Assembly: GCA_017303395.1 (NCBI GenBank)
Contig: JAFLBN010000013.1
Coordinates: 1 to 64,000 of the forward strand
Length of the DNA stretch: 64,000 nucleotides
Source: Chitinophagales bacterium
GTDB taxonomy: Bacteria > Bacteroidota > Bacteroidia > Chitinophagales > Chitinophagaceae
Direction of reading: 5' to 3'
Part shown: positions 35,077 through 44,008 of the stretch, in pieces
Numbering within the stretch: the first letter of the stretch is position 1
Layout of the letters: each line of letters opens with the position of its first letter
The notes under the pieces: model-generated
What the model saw: the letters and a program-made list of their open reading frames with translations, nothing else
Told to the model about the DNA's origin: nothing
The model's database searches: none
Program-made: the position numbers and the translations under genes

Positions 35077-35833
35077 GGCGGAAATCGATACCGATTGTGA
35101 AAGACTGATACGCATCGGGCTTGGTAGAATAGACTGCAGTTGCGTAGCCATCCAGATAGTCGTTGGCAAGGAAGTGATATGTGTATTCTGCAAACAACCT
35201 TACACTGGGGCTGATAAGTACGTGGGTACCAATACCGAAGGGCATTACCAGCATACCGGATTTATATACTTTGTTCTTTTCTTCATCATACATTTCCCAT
35301 GCCCTGTCGCCATAGAAGTACACAGAATCTATGCCATCCATTTCGCGCTCCAGTTTGTTGTTGAGGTAACCAACCCCTGCAAACACATAAGGAGATAATA
35401 TCTTGTAACGTTTGATTTTGTAGTTATCTGTATAGATTTCATTCTCTGCACGCTCCCACTGCTGCCCCCTGAATTCCCACTGCACCATAGCCGATACTTC
35501 TGTTACTGTACTTTTAAAAGCGAAACTGCGTTTGGGCCTCCAGCCATCATATCGGTCGTCGTTACCATCCAGATTGCCGGTAATGAATGTACCACGTATG
35601 CTCAGTTTATTATTGACTGGTGCCATTATAGCTGCCTGAAAACCCATGCTAGCCTGCGAAAAATCGCCAAACTGACTTGGATTAAGATCGCCCAGATATA
35701 CCATAGCCGAAGGGCCTGCTGCAATATTCATTCCTCCATATTCACGCGGTATCTTCCACTGTGCATCTGCGGGCAAATGCGCAGTTGCGAAAATGGCTGT
35801 TATGAATAATATTTTATGTAATAAACCTCTCAT
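35024..35833 (-). CDS. Outer-membrane barrel, DUF6089/PorG-like
   Basis: 269-residue protein with a signal peptide (ending HLPADAQ). After it comes a beta-barrel pattern with alternating hydrophobic strands, and the YLGDLNPSQFGD segment near residue 50 resembles the family motif of DUF6089/PorG proteins. PorG is an outer-membrane component of the type IX secretion system, and the adjacent T9SS cargo genes fit that. The last 16 residues are duplicated as a fragment at 33177-33229. Whether this is the true PorG or a paralogue cannot be decided here. Confidence 0.72.
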   Translation of the reverse strand: MRGLLHKILFITAIFATAHLPADAQWKIPREYGGMNIAAGPSAMVYLGDLNPSQFGDFSQASMGFQAAIMAPVNNKLSIRGTFITGNLDGNDDRYDGWRPKRSFAFKSTVTEVSAMVQWEFRGQQWERAENEIYTDNYKIKRYKILSPYVFAGVGYLNNKLEREMDGIDSVYFYGDRAWEMYDEEKNKVYKSGMLVMPFGIGTHVLISPSVRLFAEYTYHFLANDYLDGYATAVYSTKPDAYQSFTIGIDFRLLKHNALRKNQVCYWGL

Positions 35834-35983
35834 TTTATTAACTGTTAAGTAAAACTACACAAGTAGTTTGTTTTATTCCAATGTGATTTTAACGGGGTAA
35901 AACTACAACAGGCTTCAGGCAATAACAGTAAATAAGGAGCTACTTAACTGCTGAATAACCTCTGATTAACCACTGAATAACAA

Positions 35984-36014
35984 AAACGGCTGTCGCATAA
36001 TGCGACAGCCGTTT
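35984..36014 (-). terminator. Terminator of the FadL-like gene
   Basis: AAACGGCTGTCGCA (35984-35997) pairs perfectly with TGCGACAGCCGTTT (36001-36014) around loop TAA. On the minus strand a T-run follows. Confidence 0.9.
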
Positions 36015-36036
36015 CGTACAAACTTTTTTATATTAT

Positions 36037-37587
36037 TTAAAACTTAACACCGAAAGTGAGCGCGGCGTTGTTGAAATTATTTTTGAGCGTAGCCGACGGC
36101 ACTACCACATATTGATAGCCTGCAGCAGTTGGGTCGAGGGTATATGGCTGCTCCTGCAGTTGGCTCTGGCTGTTTACAAAGCCCAGATCTACAAACCATG
36201 AATCTGTGCGGAAGCCAATACCTGCAGACATTTCAATCCTGTCTGCATTTACAGCAGTTGTTTTATAAGGGCTGCCGTAGTAACCAAACCCTACACGGAG
36301 TGATACTTTATCTATCCTGCCTTCAAGGCCTACACGCAAGTTAGACGCGCCTTTATAGCTATTTTTGATTGCTGCGTTCACATCGTTTTGCCATGTACGG
36401 TCTGCATTATCGAAATAGAAACGTGCCGAACCATAGTTTACATATTCATAATCGACACTGATAAAACCATATTTACCAATAATACCAGCAGCGCTCAACA
36501 CACCACGCCAAGGAGTAACCAGGCTATACTGGTACGTATTAGTCGGTGCATCTACACGAGTAGTGGAAGAACCACCTACGCCCAGTACATTTTTAAAATT
36601 TTCTGAGTTTACTGTCAGTGATTTGTTGAACTCGTCTTTCAACGTCATTAGTGTAGGTGTGTGTATAGCTGCACCCAAACGAAGTGATTCAGTTGGCTTG
36701 AAAATAGCACCCAATTTCAGATTGATACCGCTACCTCGTGTAATGAGTGATTCGGTATATGTGAAGCTATCAAAATAGTTGTTGGTATTGTTTGTTGCAT
36801 CTTTCTCCTCGTACACTATCTCTCTTTTGTAGCGAACAACAGGTATTCCTAATGTAGCGCCAAGCATCAGTTTTTCTTCGTAGTTGCCGCCCAGTGATAT
36901 TGCCAATTCTGATATGCCTCCTTTCTGTGTTACGCTGCGCATTTGGTTTACACCCGTAGTATTGAAGGTAACGGGTATGTATTTTCCGCCGGCAGTATCC
37001 AGCAAGTAGCTTTGATACCCCATATAAGCAGGCATTCCTGAAGCACCACTGTTGTTTACATCTCCGGGGTATTTATTGGCATCTATAGAAAACACCTCTG
37101 CACCCGATGAAGAATTATCATCAAACGGATTGATGTTCATGTAACCGCCATAGGTGTAGTTATTGCTGAAATCGGCCAGACGATTGATACCAAAACCAAA
37201 TGAAGTAGATTTCCAACTGCTGCGCTCGTATCGCTGGCCACGCTGTGCACTGGTAGCTACCAGGCCCAGGTTGTTGATGGTGAAACGTGTGCTGTTATCA
37301 TCCATCTGTTTGCCAAGGTAAGTGCCTTGGGCATTATTCATTTTCAGCGAAGGAGTAAAAGTAAACTCTGAACGCCTGTAAACACCTATACCCGCGGGGT
37401 TGATGCTGAGCGAAGCAAAGTCTCCGCCCAACGCACCGAGAGCACCACCTATACCCATAGAGCGTGCGGTAGCCTGCGGTTGTAGGTAAGAAAAACGCAG
37501 TGCATCTGTCTCGTCTTGTGCAAATACGGATGATGCGGAATAAGTAAGTAATAATACTGAGGCGGATAAATAACTGCGGATATTCAT
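36037..37587 (-). CDS. OmpP1/FadL-type outer-membrane protein
   Basis: 516-residue outer-membrane barrel with a signal peptide (ending SSVFAQ). The N-terminal block ARSMGIGGALGALGGDFAS followed by SINPAGIGVYRR is the typical hatch of FadL/TodX proteins, which admit long-chain fatty acids and other hydrophobic molecules. The rest shows amphipathic strands and a Phe C-terminus (GVKF) that suits outer-membrane insertion. It is transcribed alone between two strong terminators. The substrate is unknown. Confidence 0.84.
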   Translation of the reverse strand: MNIRSYLSASVLLLTYSASSVFAQDETDALRFSYLQPQATARSMGIGGALGALGGDFASLSINPAGIGVYRRSEFTFTPSLKMNNAQGTYLGKQMDDNSTRFTINNLGLVATSAQRGQRYERSSWKSTSFGFGINRLADFSNNYTYGGYMNINPFDDNSSSGAEVFSIDANKYPGDVNNSGASGMPAYMGYQSYLLDTAGGKYIPVTFNTTGVNQMRSVTQKGGISELAISLGGNYEEKLMLGATLGIPVVRYKREIVYEEKDATNNTNNYFDSFTYTESLITRGSGINLKLGAIFKPTESLRLGAAIHTPTLMTLKDEFNKSLTVNSENFKNVLGVGGSSTTRVDAPTNTYQYSLVTPWRGVLSAAGIIGKYGFISVDYEYVNYGSARFYFDNADRTWQNDVNAAIKNSYKGASNLRVGLEGRIDKVSLRVGFGYYGSPYKTTAVNADRIEMSAGIGFRTDSWFVDLGFVNSQSQLQEQPYTLDPTAAGYQYVVVPSATLKNNFNNAALTFGVKF

Positions 37588-37726
37588 ATAAGCAGGTTTC
37601 TGTGTATTATGACAAAAAAATTGAGCGAATGTTTAAAATAAAGGTTTAACAAATATCTGTAATCAAATGCTATACCAATGTTAAAAGCCATGTATTTATT
37701 AAGATAGCTTTAACGGATTATAAAAC

Positions 37727-37752
37727 AAAGGGTGGCAATATTGCCACCCTTT
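37727..37752 (-). terminator. Terminator of the Gly/Tyr/Trp-rich protein gene
   Basis: AAAGGGTGGCAA (37727-37738) pairs perfectly with TTGCCACCCTTT (37741-37752) with only TA between. It lies 7 bases past the stop on the minus strand. Confidence 0.88.
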
Positions 37753-37758
37753 AAAATA

Positions 37759-39033
37759 TTATCTGCGACCACCACCGAAGCCACCGCCTCCGCCGCCACT
37801 GCGGCTACCACCACCACCGCCGGAAGAACCACCACCAAATCCACCACCTCGGTTGCCACCACCAGACGGAGGGCTGTAAGATGGCTGTGAACGCTGTTCG
37901 TAGCGAGGTTGCTCGTAGCGTTGCTGCTCGAAACGCTGTGGTTGCTGCGCAGGTGCCTGCTGTTGCTCAAAACGTTGCGGCTGTGCATTTTCGTTATAGC
38001 TTCCCCTAGAAGGGCGAGACTCGTAGCCGTTGTTATAACTGTTATTCTGATTAGGCGCATTCATTGGCCTGTCTATTGTAGTATTTGCATTGCCACGCGA
38101 AGGGCGAGACTCATACACATTACCATTGTTGTAACTACCATTATCTCGCGGGGTATTTGCCGGTGTTGTATAGCCATTGTCTCTGCCTCTGGAAGGACGA
38201 TTGCCATACCCACCATTTTCATTAGCACCACGTACAGGTGCATTATTAATTGTGCCCCTGCTGTTGCCACGCATTGGTTCAGACGTAGTATTGGGTGCGC
38301 CACGCAAAGTACCGCTGCCCGAAGGAGAAGACATACGCAGTTGACCACCGTTATTAGCTGTAGCCCCTCTCATACCAGACGCAGCACGCACTGTATTATA
38401 GTTTCTGTTGAAAGATGTACGCGGACCGTAGGTGATATTGCTGCGGAAGCCGCCACCGTTATACAGACCACTGTAGTAGCCATCCCAATAGCCGTTGTAG
38501 TAACCACCCCAGCCGCCAAAACCATTGCCCCAGCCACCGTAGTAATAGCTATTGAAGCATGAATAACCATACCAGTTATTCCACCCCCAGTAAGACGACC
38601 AGTATGGGCCGCCCCAGCCACCCCAACCTACACCAACAGACCAACCCGGGCGCATACCCCAGCCGTAGCCCCAACCCCAATAAGGATTGTACCAAGGATC
38701 ATAACCCCAGTAAGGATTGTAAAACGACCCGTAGCCAAAGCGATTGAAACGATTGCTGTAGTAGCTATCGTCGTCATAATCTATATACGTATCATCTGAA
38801 TAACCGGAGCCGGAACCATCGGAATAGGTGCCATTCTGCTCATCGTAAGTGCGACGCGCGGCAGCTTCTTCCTCCTGCTTTTGGCGGTATTCTTCGTCGG
38901 CTTTTTTCTCAGCCTTTGCTTTGCGCCTAGCTTCTCTGCTGGTAGTGTATATATCATCGTCGTACTGCTGTGCATACACAGTAGTACCTGCCATACTCAT
39001 CAGTACAAGACCCGTTAAAAGAAAGCGTTTCAT
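37759..39033 (-). CDS. Secreted Gly/Tyr/Trp-rich low-complexity protein
   Basis: 424-residue protein with a signal peptide (ending TVYAQQ). Four zones follow: a charged helical segment (REARRKAKAEKKADEEYRQ), an Asp/Tyr/Ser zone, an aromatic zone of short units such as NPYWGYDPWYNPYWGWG, and an Asn/Pro/Arg zone with about three copies of (Y)ESRPSRG or NRPSRG. The last 35 residues are nearly all Gly, Ser and Arg. No enzymatic domain is visible. The composition resembles adhesive or fibre-forming proteins, but that is inference. It is divergent from proS. Confidence 0.8.
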   Translation of the reverse strand: MKRFLLTGLVLMSMAGTTVYAQQYDDDIYTTSREARRKAKAEKKADEEYRQKQEEEAAARRTYDEQNGTYSDGSGSGYSDDTYIDYDDDSYYSNRFNRFGYGSFYNPYWGYDPWYNPYWGWGYGWGMRPGWSVGVGWGGWGGPYWSSYWGWNNWYGYSCFNSYYYGGWGNGFGGWGGYYNGYWDGYYSGLYNGGGFRSNITYGPRTSFNRNYNTVRAASGMRGATANNGGQLRMSSPSGSGTLRGAPNTTSEPMRGNSRGTINNAPVRGANENGGYGNRPSRGRDNGYTTPANTPRDNGSYNNGNVYESRPSRGNANTTIDRPMNAPNQNNSYNNGYESRPSRGSYNENAQPQRFEQQQAPAQQPQRFEQQRYEQPRYEQRSQPSYSPPSGGGNRGGGFGGGSSGGGGGSRSGGGGGGFGGGRR

Positions 39034-39061
39034 CTTAATATGTTTTGCTTAGTGAAATTAG

Positions 39062-39069
39062 TACATTTG
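39062..39069 (+). promoter_or_regulatory. Putative -7 box of proS
   Basis: TACATTTG matches TAnnTTTG 39 bases before ATG 39109. TTTTG at 39043-39047 is a possible -33 but lies 14 bases away, shorter than usual. Confidence 0.45.
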
Positions 39070-39108
39070 CGCCACTAAAACGGCAACGAAAAGTGTGCCA
39101 AAAGACTT

Positions 39109-40587
39109 ATGGCAGATAATTTAACATCTCGTAAACAGGATTATTCTCAGTGGTATAATGACCTGGTTTTGAAGGGCGGACTGGCCGAGCACTCAGACGT
39201 GCGCGGGTGCATGGTAATTAAACCCTATGGGTTTGCGCTGTGGGAAAACATGCGCGACGTATTAGACAAAATGTTTAAGGAAACAGGCCACCAGAATGCC
39301 TATTTCCCGCTTTTTATACCCAAAAGCTACCTGAGCAAAGAAGCATCGCATGTTGAGGGCTTTGCTAAAGAATGTGCTGTAGTTACCCATTACCGCCTGA
39401 AGAATGACCCGAATGGTGGTGGTGTAATTGTTGACCCTGAAGCCAAATTGGAAGAAGAACTGATAGTACGTCCTACTTCAGAAACCATCATCTGGAGTAC
39501 CTACAAAGGCTGGATACAAAGCTACCGCGACCTGCCGATACTGGTGAACCAATGGGCAAACGTAGTACGTTGGGAAATGCGTACACGCCTCTTCCTGCGT
39601 ACGGCAGAATTCCTGTGGCAGGAAGGCCATACTGCGCATGCTACCAAAGAAGAAGCGATTGCAGAAACAGTGCAGATGCTGGATGTATATGCAACATTTG
39701 CAGAAGAATACATGGCGATGCCTGTAATAAAAGGCGTAAAAACTGCCAATGAACGCTTTGCGGGTGCAGAAGATACATACTGTATAGAAGCACTAATGCA
39801 GGATGGAAAGGCATTGCAGGCAGGCACTTCTCACTTTCTGGGGCAGAACTTTGCAAAGGCGTTCGACGTAAAATTTGCTGACAAGAATAATAACATAGAA
39901 TACGTTTGGGCAACTTCGTGGGGTGTATCTACCCGCCTGATTGGTGCACTGATAATGGCACATAGTGATGACGAAGGCCTGGTGATGCCGCCACGTATAG
40001 CACCGCTGCAAGTGGTGATAGTACCTATCTACAACAAAGATGCAGAAGCACGCCAGAAGATAGATGACAAAGCCGGACAACTGGTAAAAGAGCTGCGTGC
40101 AAAAGGCATCCGCGTGAAGTTTGATAATGACGACACTTCTCGCCCGGGTTGGAAGTTTGCAGAGTATGAACTACGTGGTGTACCTGTTCGTATTGCACTG
40201 GGCGCTCGCGATCTGGAAAACAACGTAGCAGAAGTAGCACGCAGGGATGAGAAAACAAAAGCATCAACATCGCTTGACGGACTGACTGATTATGTAAGCG
40301 CCCTGCTGGAAGAAATACAACAGAACATGTACAATAAGGCACTCGCATTCCGCGATGCAAGCATTACGAAAGTGGATAGCTGGGAAGAATTTGTAAGTAC
40401 GCTTGATGGTAAGGGTGGTTTTGTGGCAGCACACTGGGATGGCACTGCTGAAACAGAGGACAAGATAAAAGAGATGACTAAAGCTACCATCCGCTGCATA
40501 CCACTGAATAACGAGCAAGAGGCAGGCAAATGCATACTGACGGGCAATCCTTCTACACAACGTGTGTTGTTTGCGAGAGCATATTAA
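39109..40587 (+). CDS. proS: Proline--tRNA ligase (short, archaeal/eukaryotic type)
   Basis: 492-residue class II aminoacyl-tRNA synthetase that charges tRNA-Pro. RPTSETIIW (motif 2 region), [15 protein letters not shown] (motif 3 side) and a C-terminal anticodon-binding domain with [15 protein letters not shown] are present. There is no inserted editing domain, which distinguishes this form from the longer E. coli type; the C-terminal end (VLFARAY) fits the short group. It stands alone, divergent from the Gly/Tyr/Trp-rich gene, and ends at a terminator. Confidence 0.96.
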   Translation: MADNLTSRKQDYSQWYNDLVLKGGLAEHSDVRGCMVIKPYGFALWENMRDVLDKMFKETGHQNAYFPLFIPKSYLSKEASHVEGFAKECAVVTHYRLKNDPNGGGVIVDPEAKLEEELIVRPTSETIIWSTYKGWIQSYRDLPILVNQWANVVRWEMRTRLFLRTAEFLWQEGHTAHATKEEAIAETVQMLDVYATFAEEYMAMPVIKGVKTANERFAGAEDTYCIEALMQDGKALQAGTSHFLGQNFAKAFDVKFADKNNNIEYVWATSWGVSTRLIGALIMAHSDDEGLVMPPRIAPLQVVIVPIYNKDAEARQKIDDKAGQLVKELRAKGIRVKFDNDDTSRPGWKFAEYELRGVPVRIALGARDLENNVAEVARRDEKTKASTSLDGLTDYVSALLEEIQQNMYNKALAFRDASITKVDSWEEFVSTLDGKGGFVAAHWDGTAETEDKIKEMTKATIRCIPLNNEQEAGKCILTGNPSTQRVLFARAY

Positions 40588-40615
40588 GTTTTACTAAGAA
40601 GAATATATATAAACA

Positions 40616-40643
40616 GCGAGGCATACCGTATGGTATGCCTCGC
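40616..40643. terminator. Hairpin between proS and the convergent secreted-protein gene
   Basis: GCGAGGCATACC (40616-40627) pairs perfectly with GGTATGCCTCGC (40632-40643) around loop GTAT. No strong T-run on either side, so efficiency is uncertain, but the position between convergent genes fits a shared terminator. Confidence 0.7.
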
Positions 40644-40665
40644 CTGATTTATGAAGATATACGCC

Positions 40666-41628
40666 CTAGTATTTGATAGCAATCACGTTGAATGCAACAC
40701 CATTGGTGATAGCTGTAATATTTTCAGTGAATATTACCCATTTGCCTGATACACCGTCATAGTAAACACCTAAAGGAGTATTAATATAAGTACCTCCCGA
40801 GGTAGCACTAAGATTGTGCGTCACAATCAGAATAACATTCGGATCGTTATTGATAAGGGGATTGTCAATAGAAGTACCATTTGATCCATAAGCGTTAGTA
40901 GATGTTTTTGTGTGTATGAATGCAAACTTGTTGGTACCGATTGCTTTCACATTACCTTCTATGCCCAATGCAGGTGTAGAGGCTGAAGCACTTGCAACAT
41001 TTAGCCTTGCTGCAGACGTAGAAGTTACAGGTCCAACACTAACAGTCTGGCTACCGAGACCTACCTGCATTACAGTAGTACCACCTGAAAGGAAATTGAA
41101 ATTGTCTGCAGGGTCGCTATACTGCAGGCCCCATGTAGGATATGCAGGTGAGTGTTGTACTATCATTTTATCAGTATTAGAAGTACCAGAGCCATATGTC
41201 ATGATGGTAGATGCTTGTTTAGCTTGCAGAGCATAAGGTACATTCAGCAATTGTGTAGTACCAAAATCGGCATAGCTTGTACCGCCTGCAGGGTCTATTT
41301 CCACTTTCAGGAATTTGTTACTGTCCAGCCAGTTTAGTGTGGTAAGGTTGCCCGTAGTAGTGGTAGCATTGCCATCACCAATTTGTATGTTCAGCAAGCC
41401 TTGTGCAGTAGTGGTTGCTGTGCGAGCTTCAGAATAAAGCACTGTAGTACTTGTAGGCGAACCATTGATGATGCTGAACTTCACGCCAACATTAGCACTT
41501 GCCATTAACGAACCCGAAGCATTTCGCAACACAGCCTGATAATTGAAGCCCTGCGGACCCTGTGCAAATGCAGCCACAGAGAAGAATACGTAAACTGCAA
41601 CCAGTATGAGAGATTTAATATTTTTCAT
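40666..41628 (-). CDS. Secreted hypothetical protein (QGFNYQAVLR type)
   Basis: 320-residue protein with a signal peptide (ending AAFAQ). The block GPQGFNYQAVLRNASG, then a strand-rich domain and GTTQLLNVPYALQAKQA, marks a widespread Bacteroidota family of surface or fibre-like proteins of unknown role. The C-terminal 70 residues (NDPNVILIVTHNLS ... GVYYDGVSGKWVIF) look like a DUF7452-type domain. It follows the small T9SS gene by 46 bases on the same strand, so they may be co-expressed. No own sorting domain is seen. Confidence 0.76.
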   Translation of the reverse strand: MKNIKSLILVAVYVFFSVAAFAQGPQGFNYQAVLRNASGSLMASANVGVKFSIINGSPTSTTVLYSEARTATTTAQGLLNIQIGDGNATTTTGNLTTLNWLDSNKFLKVEIDPAGGTSYADFGTTQLLNVPYALQAKQASTIMTYGSGTSNTDKMIVQHSPAYPTWGLQYSDPADNFNFLSGGTTVMQVGLGSQTVSVGPVTSTSAARLNVASASASTPALGIEGNVKAIGTNKFAFIHTKTSTNAYGSNGTSIDNPLINNDPNVILIVTHNLSATSGGTYINTPLGVYYDGVSGKWVIFTENITAITNGVAFNVIAIKY

Positions 41629-41674
41629 AACTAATGATTTTATAAATAATGGTGTAAATGTTTTTTTTGAAGAA

Positions 41675-42175
41675 TTAGTTTTTAGTAAATGGAATTGTTT
41701 TCACTTCGCTACCCGACAGGTTTACCACCTTCAGGAAATAGTTGCCCGTAGTGAAAGATGAGATATTAAATGTGCGGCTATACTTTGTAGTATTTACCGC
41801 TGCTTTATCCTCTTGCAACAAAAGCCTGCCTGCTGCATCGTATATGTAGAATGATGCAGAGAAATTGCCCTCTGACTGCAGTGAGAGTGTTATGGCGTCC
41901 TGTGCAGGGTTGGGATACAGATTATAGCTGACCAACACCTGTTGGGTGTTTGCAATACCCGTAGGATTGGCATCGGGCTGCTGAAAACCCTGCGTCAGTA
42001 AAAAGGAGCCAGATGTCGCTGTAGCAATGACGATTTCGCCAACGGTGCTACTGAGCGAACCGGCGCTATTACTGGTAGTACCACCCGCAGAAGCCACTAC
42101 CTGCCGGGATATAGACTGCGCATGCAAACCATGCGTAGCAGCACCCAACAACAGTACCAATAATGCTTTTTTCAT
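41675..42175 (-). CDS. Small T9SS type A sorting domain-containing protein
   Basis: 166-residue protein with a signal peptide (ending GLHAQ). A short N-terminal domain contains SISRQVVASAGGTT and SSTVGEIVIATATSGSFLLT, a unit common in small Bacteroidota surface proteins. Nearly the whole second half is a type A sorting domain (YNLYPNPAQDAI ... YDAAGRLLL ... FTKN). The first gene of a likely pair with the gene downstream at 40666. Function unknown. Confidence 0.85.
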   Translation of the reverse strand: MKKALLVLLLGAATHGLHAQSISRQVVASAGGTTSNSAGSLSSTVGEIVIATATSGSFLLTQGFQQPDANPTGIANTQQVLVSYNLYPNPAQDAITLSLQSEGNFSASFYIYDAAGRLLLQEDKAAVNTTKYSRTFNISSFTTGNYFLKVVNLSGSEVKTIPFTKN

Positions 42176-42383
42176 GTTTGAACGTTTTAAATGTTTGTAG
42201 AATTAGTTTCTCTAGTATCGATCGATGATGTAAAACTACCTTCAAGATGCTTGGTTGCGGTTGAAATAAATCGTACCTTTTGGGTGCATTAGCATATATC
42301 TCTCTATATACAAACGAACTAAAACCCTTTACCGACAGGGGATACAGACAAAACACACTATACAGCCTTTTTGGGCTTATCTA

Positions 42384-42391
42384 TAAATTTG
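42384..42391 (+). promoter_or_regulatory. Putative -7 box of the helical-repeat gene
   Basis: TAAATTTG matches TAnnTTTG and ends 14 bases before GTG 42406. It supports that GTG as the start, because the upstream TTG at 42280 would lie before the promoter. A -33 TTG at the normal distance is not seen. Confidence 0.45.
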
Positions 42392-42405
42392 AGGATTGTA
42401 AAACA

Positions 42406-43962
42406 GTGGCAACACCGTCTAACAACATATGGACATTGGTACATAGCCTGTCTGCACAGGAGAAGCTATTTTTCCGCAGAGACTATGTAAAAGCCTATGC
42501 ATTGCAAGGCTCAGAACCGCTGTACCTGAAAGTTTTTGACCTGATAAGCAAACAAAACAACTATGACGAGGCCAAGCTACTGAAGCAGTTGGCACCCGCA
42601 CTGAATGCAAAGAACATATCATATACCAAAAACTATCTGTACGAGCAGATATGTGATGCGTTGCTTTACTTCAATAATCACGACAATACCAACGCACGCA
42701 TTTTTCAGCAGTTATCGCTGGTAAGGATTTTCAGAGAAAAGGGGCTATACAAAGCTGCACTGAAGATTTGGGAGCATGCTATAAAAGAGGCTAATAAGTA
42801 TGAGCTGCACCCCATGATACAAATGCTGAAGGAAGAATACAGGCGCATGCAGCTATACAGCAACCCGAAGGCATCGCAGAAAGTGATGATGAAAGAGTAT
42901 GAGGAAGATAGTATATCTGCCGATGAACACTTGCGCATACTGCAATTGCAGGAACTGAGTTTCCATGCATTGCTGCTTAGACGAAAAACGCACTTCAGAC
43001 AAAGTAAGGAAGACAAAAAGATAATCAATACCCTGTTGCAGAACCCGATGTTGCAGAAAGAACCAAAATCGGCATCTTTCTGGCACCTGCACCACTACAG
43101 GATGACGAAAGCTACACTTGGGTATCTGAGCAATGATGCGACATCGTACAACTATGCATATGCCAATATACATGCATGGCAAAACAATGAGCACTTCATA
43201 GCACACGATTGCGAGAACTATATGGAAGTGTTGTATATCTTCTATTACACTGCCATTCTTGCCAAAGACTACCAGCATGTGATAGATGTGATGCAGCACA
43301 GTGCCAACAAGCAGATAAAAGGTGTGGCACACAAAGCCTATTTTGAAACCATCAGGCATCTTGCACTGAACAGGGTGTATAATAAACTAGCCGACTACGA
43401 CAAAGTGAAAGTGCTGGTAAAAGTGATGAAAGACCATATTGCCGGGTGGGAACAATACATCAATACCGACCTGCAACGTACACTGCGCTTATCGCTGGGC
43501 ATCAGTTGTTTTGTATTGCAGGATTATGAAAACGCATTTCACTACGTAAAAAATGCAACGCTACTATTCAATGATGATACAAGACCCGAACACTACTCTT
43601 TTGCCAATCTGTACCTGTTGATTATTTGCTTTGAAATGAAGGACGATTATATGTTCGACATACAATACAAAAGCACCTACTCTTATTTCTACAGGCACGA
43701 AAAGCCATTACCATTTGAAAATGCCATTTTGCAGGCACTGCACAAAACATATAAGACAAAGAGCTTCCGCAGCCTACAAGAGAATTTTAAAGAACTGCAG
43801 ACGAGCCTCGCCATCACAGCCAACGACCCTGTACAACAGATAGTGTTCAGCATGTTTAACGTACCCGTATGGATAGAAAGCAAGCTAAACCGTGTACCTT
43901 ATAAAGACTGGGTGAAGCGCAGAGTGGAGAATGAACTTAAGATAACACGCTCAGCAGGTTAG
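42406..43962 (+). CDS. Helical-repeat hypothetical protein
   Basis: 518-residue soluble protein when started at GTG 42406 (the frame is open back to a TTG at 42280, but the added residues look like untranslated leader). It is almost entirely alpha helices of 12-20 residues with repeated Leu/Tyr/Ala patterns, consistent with a TPR-like superhelix used for protein binding. Characteristic blocks are NNIWTLVHSLSAQEKLFFRR at the start and NYLYEQICDALLYFNNH. There is no signal or membrane segment. I think the family is conserved in Bacteroidota but no function is known to me. Confidence 0.75.
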   Translation: MATPSNNIWTLVHSLSAQEKLFFRRDYVKAYALQGSEPLYLKVFDLISKQNNYDEAKLLKQLAPALNAKNISYTKNYLYEQICDALLYFNNHDNTNARIFQQLSLVRIFREKGLYKAALKIWEHAIKEANKYELHPMIQMLKEEYRRMQLYSNPKASQKVMMKEYEEDSISADEHLRILQLQELSFHALLLRRKTHFRQSKEDKKIINTLLQNPMLQKEPKSASFWHLHHYRMTKATLGYLSNDATSYNYAYANIHAWQNNEHFIAHDCENYMEVLYIFYYTAILAKDYQHVIDVMQHSANKQIKGVAHKAYFETIRHLALNRVYNKLADYDKVKVLVKVMKDHIAGWEQYINTDLQRTLRLSLGISCFVLQDYENAFHYVKNATLLFNDDTRPEHYSFANLYLLIICFEMKDDYMFDIQYKSTYSYFYRHEKPLPFENAILQALHKTYKTKSFRSLQENFKELQTSLAITANDPVQQIVFSMFNVPVWIESKLNRVPYKDWVKRRVENELKITRSAG

Positions 43963-44008
43963 CAGATTCGACATATATATTGCACTATCAGACATACAAA
44001 CAACGCCT

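Noticed and set aside
37900-38350. Repeated RPSRG-coding segments as a possible CRISPR array
   Set aside because: Units are short, irregular, in frame within a gene and lack regular spacers.
42280-42405. TTG start giving a 560-residue version of the helical-repeat protein
   Set aside because: The -7 box at 42384 would lie inside the coding region, and the extra residues do not look like the helical protein.
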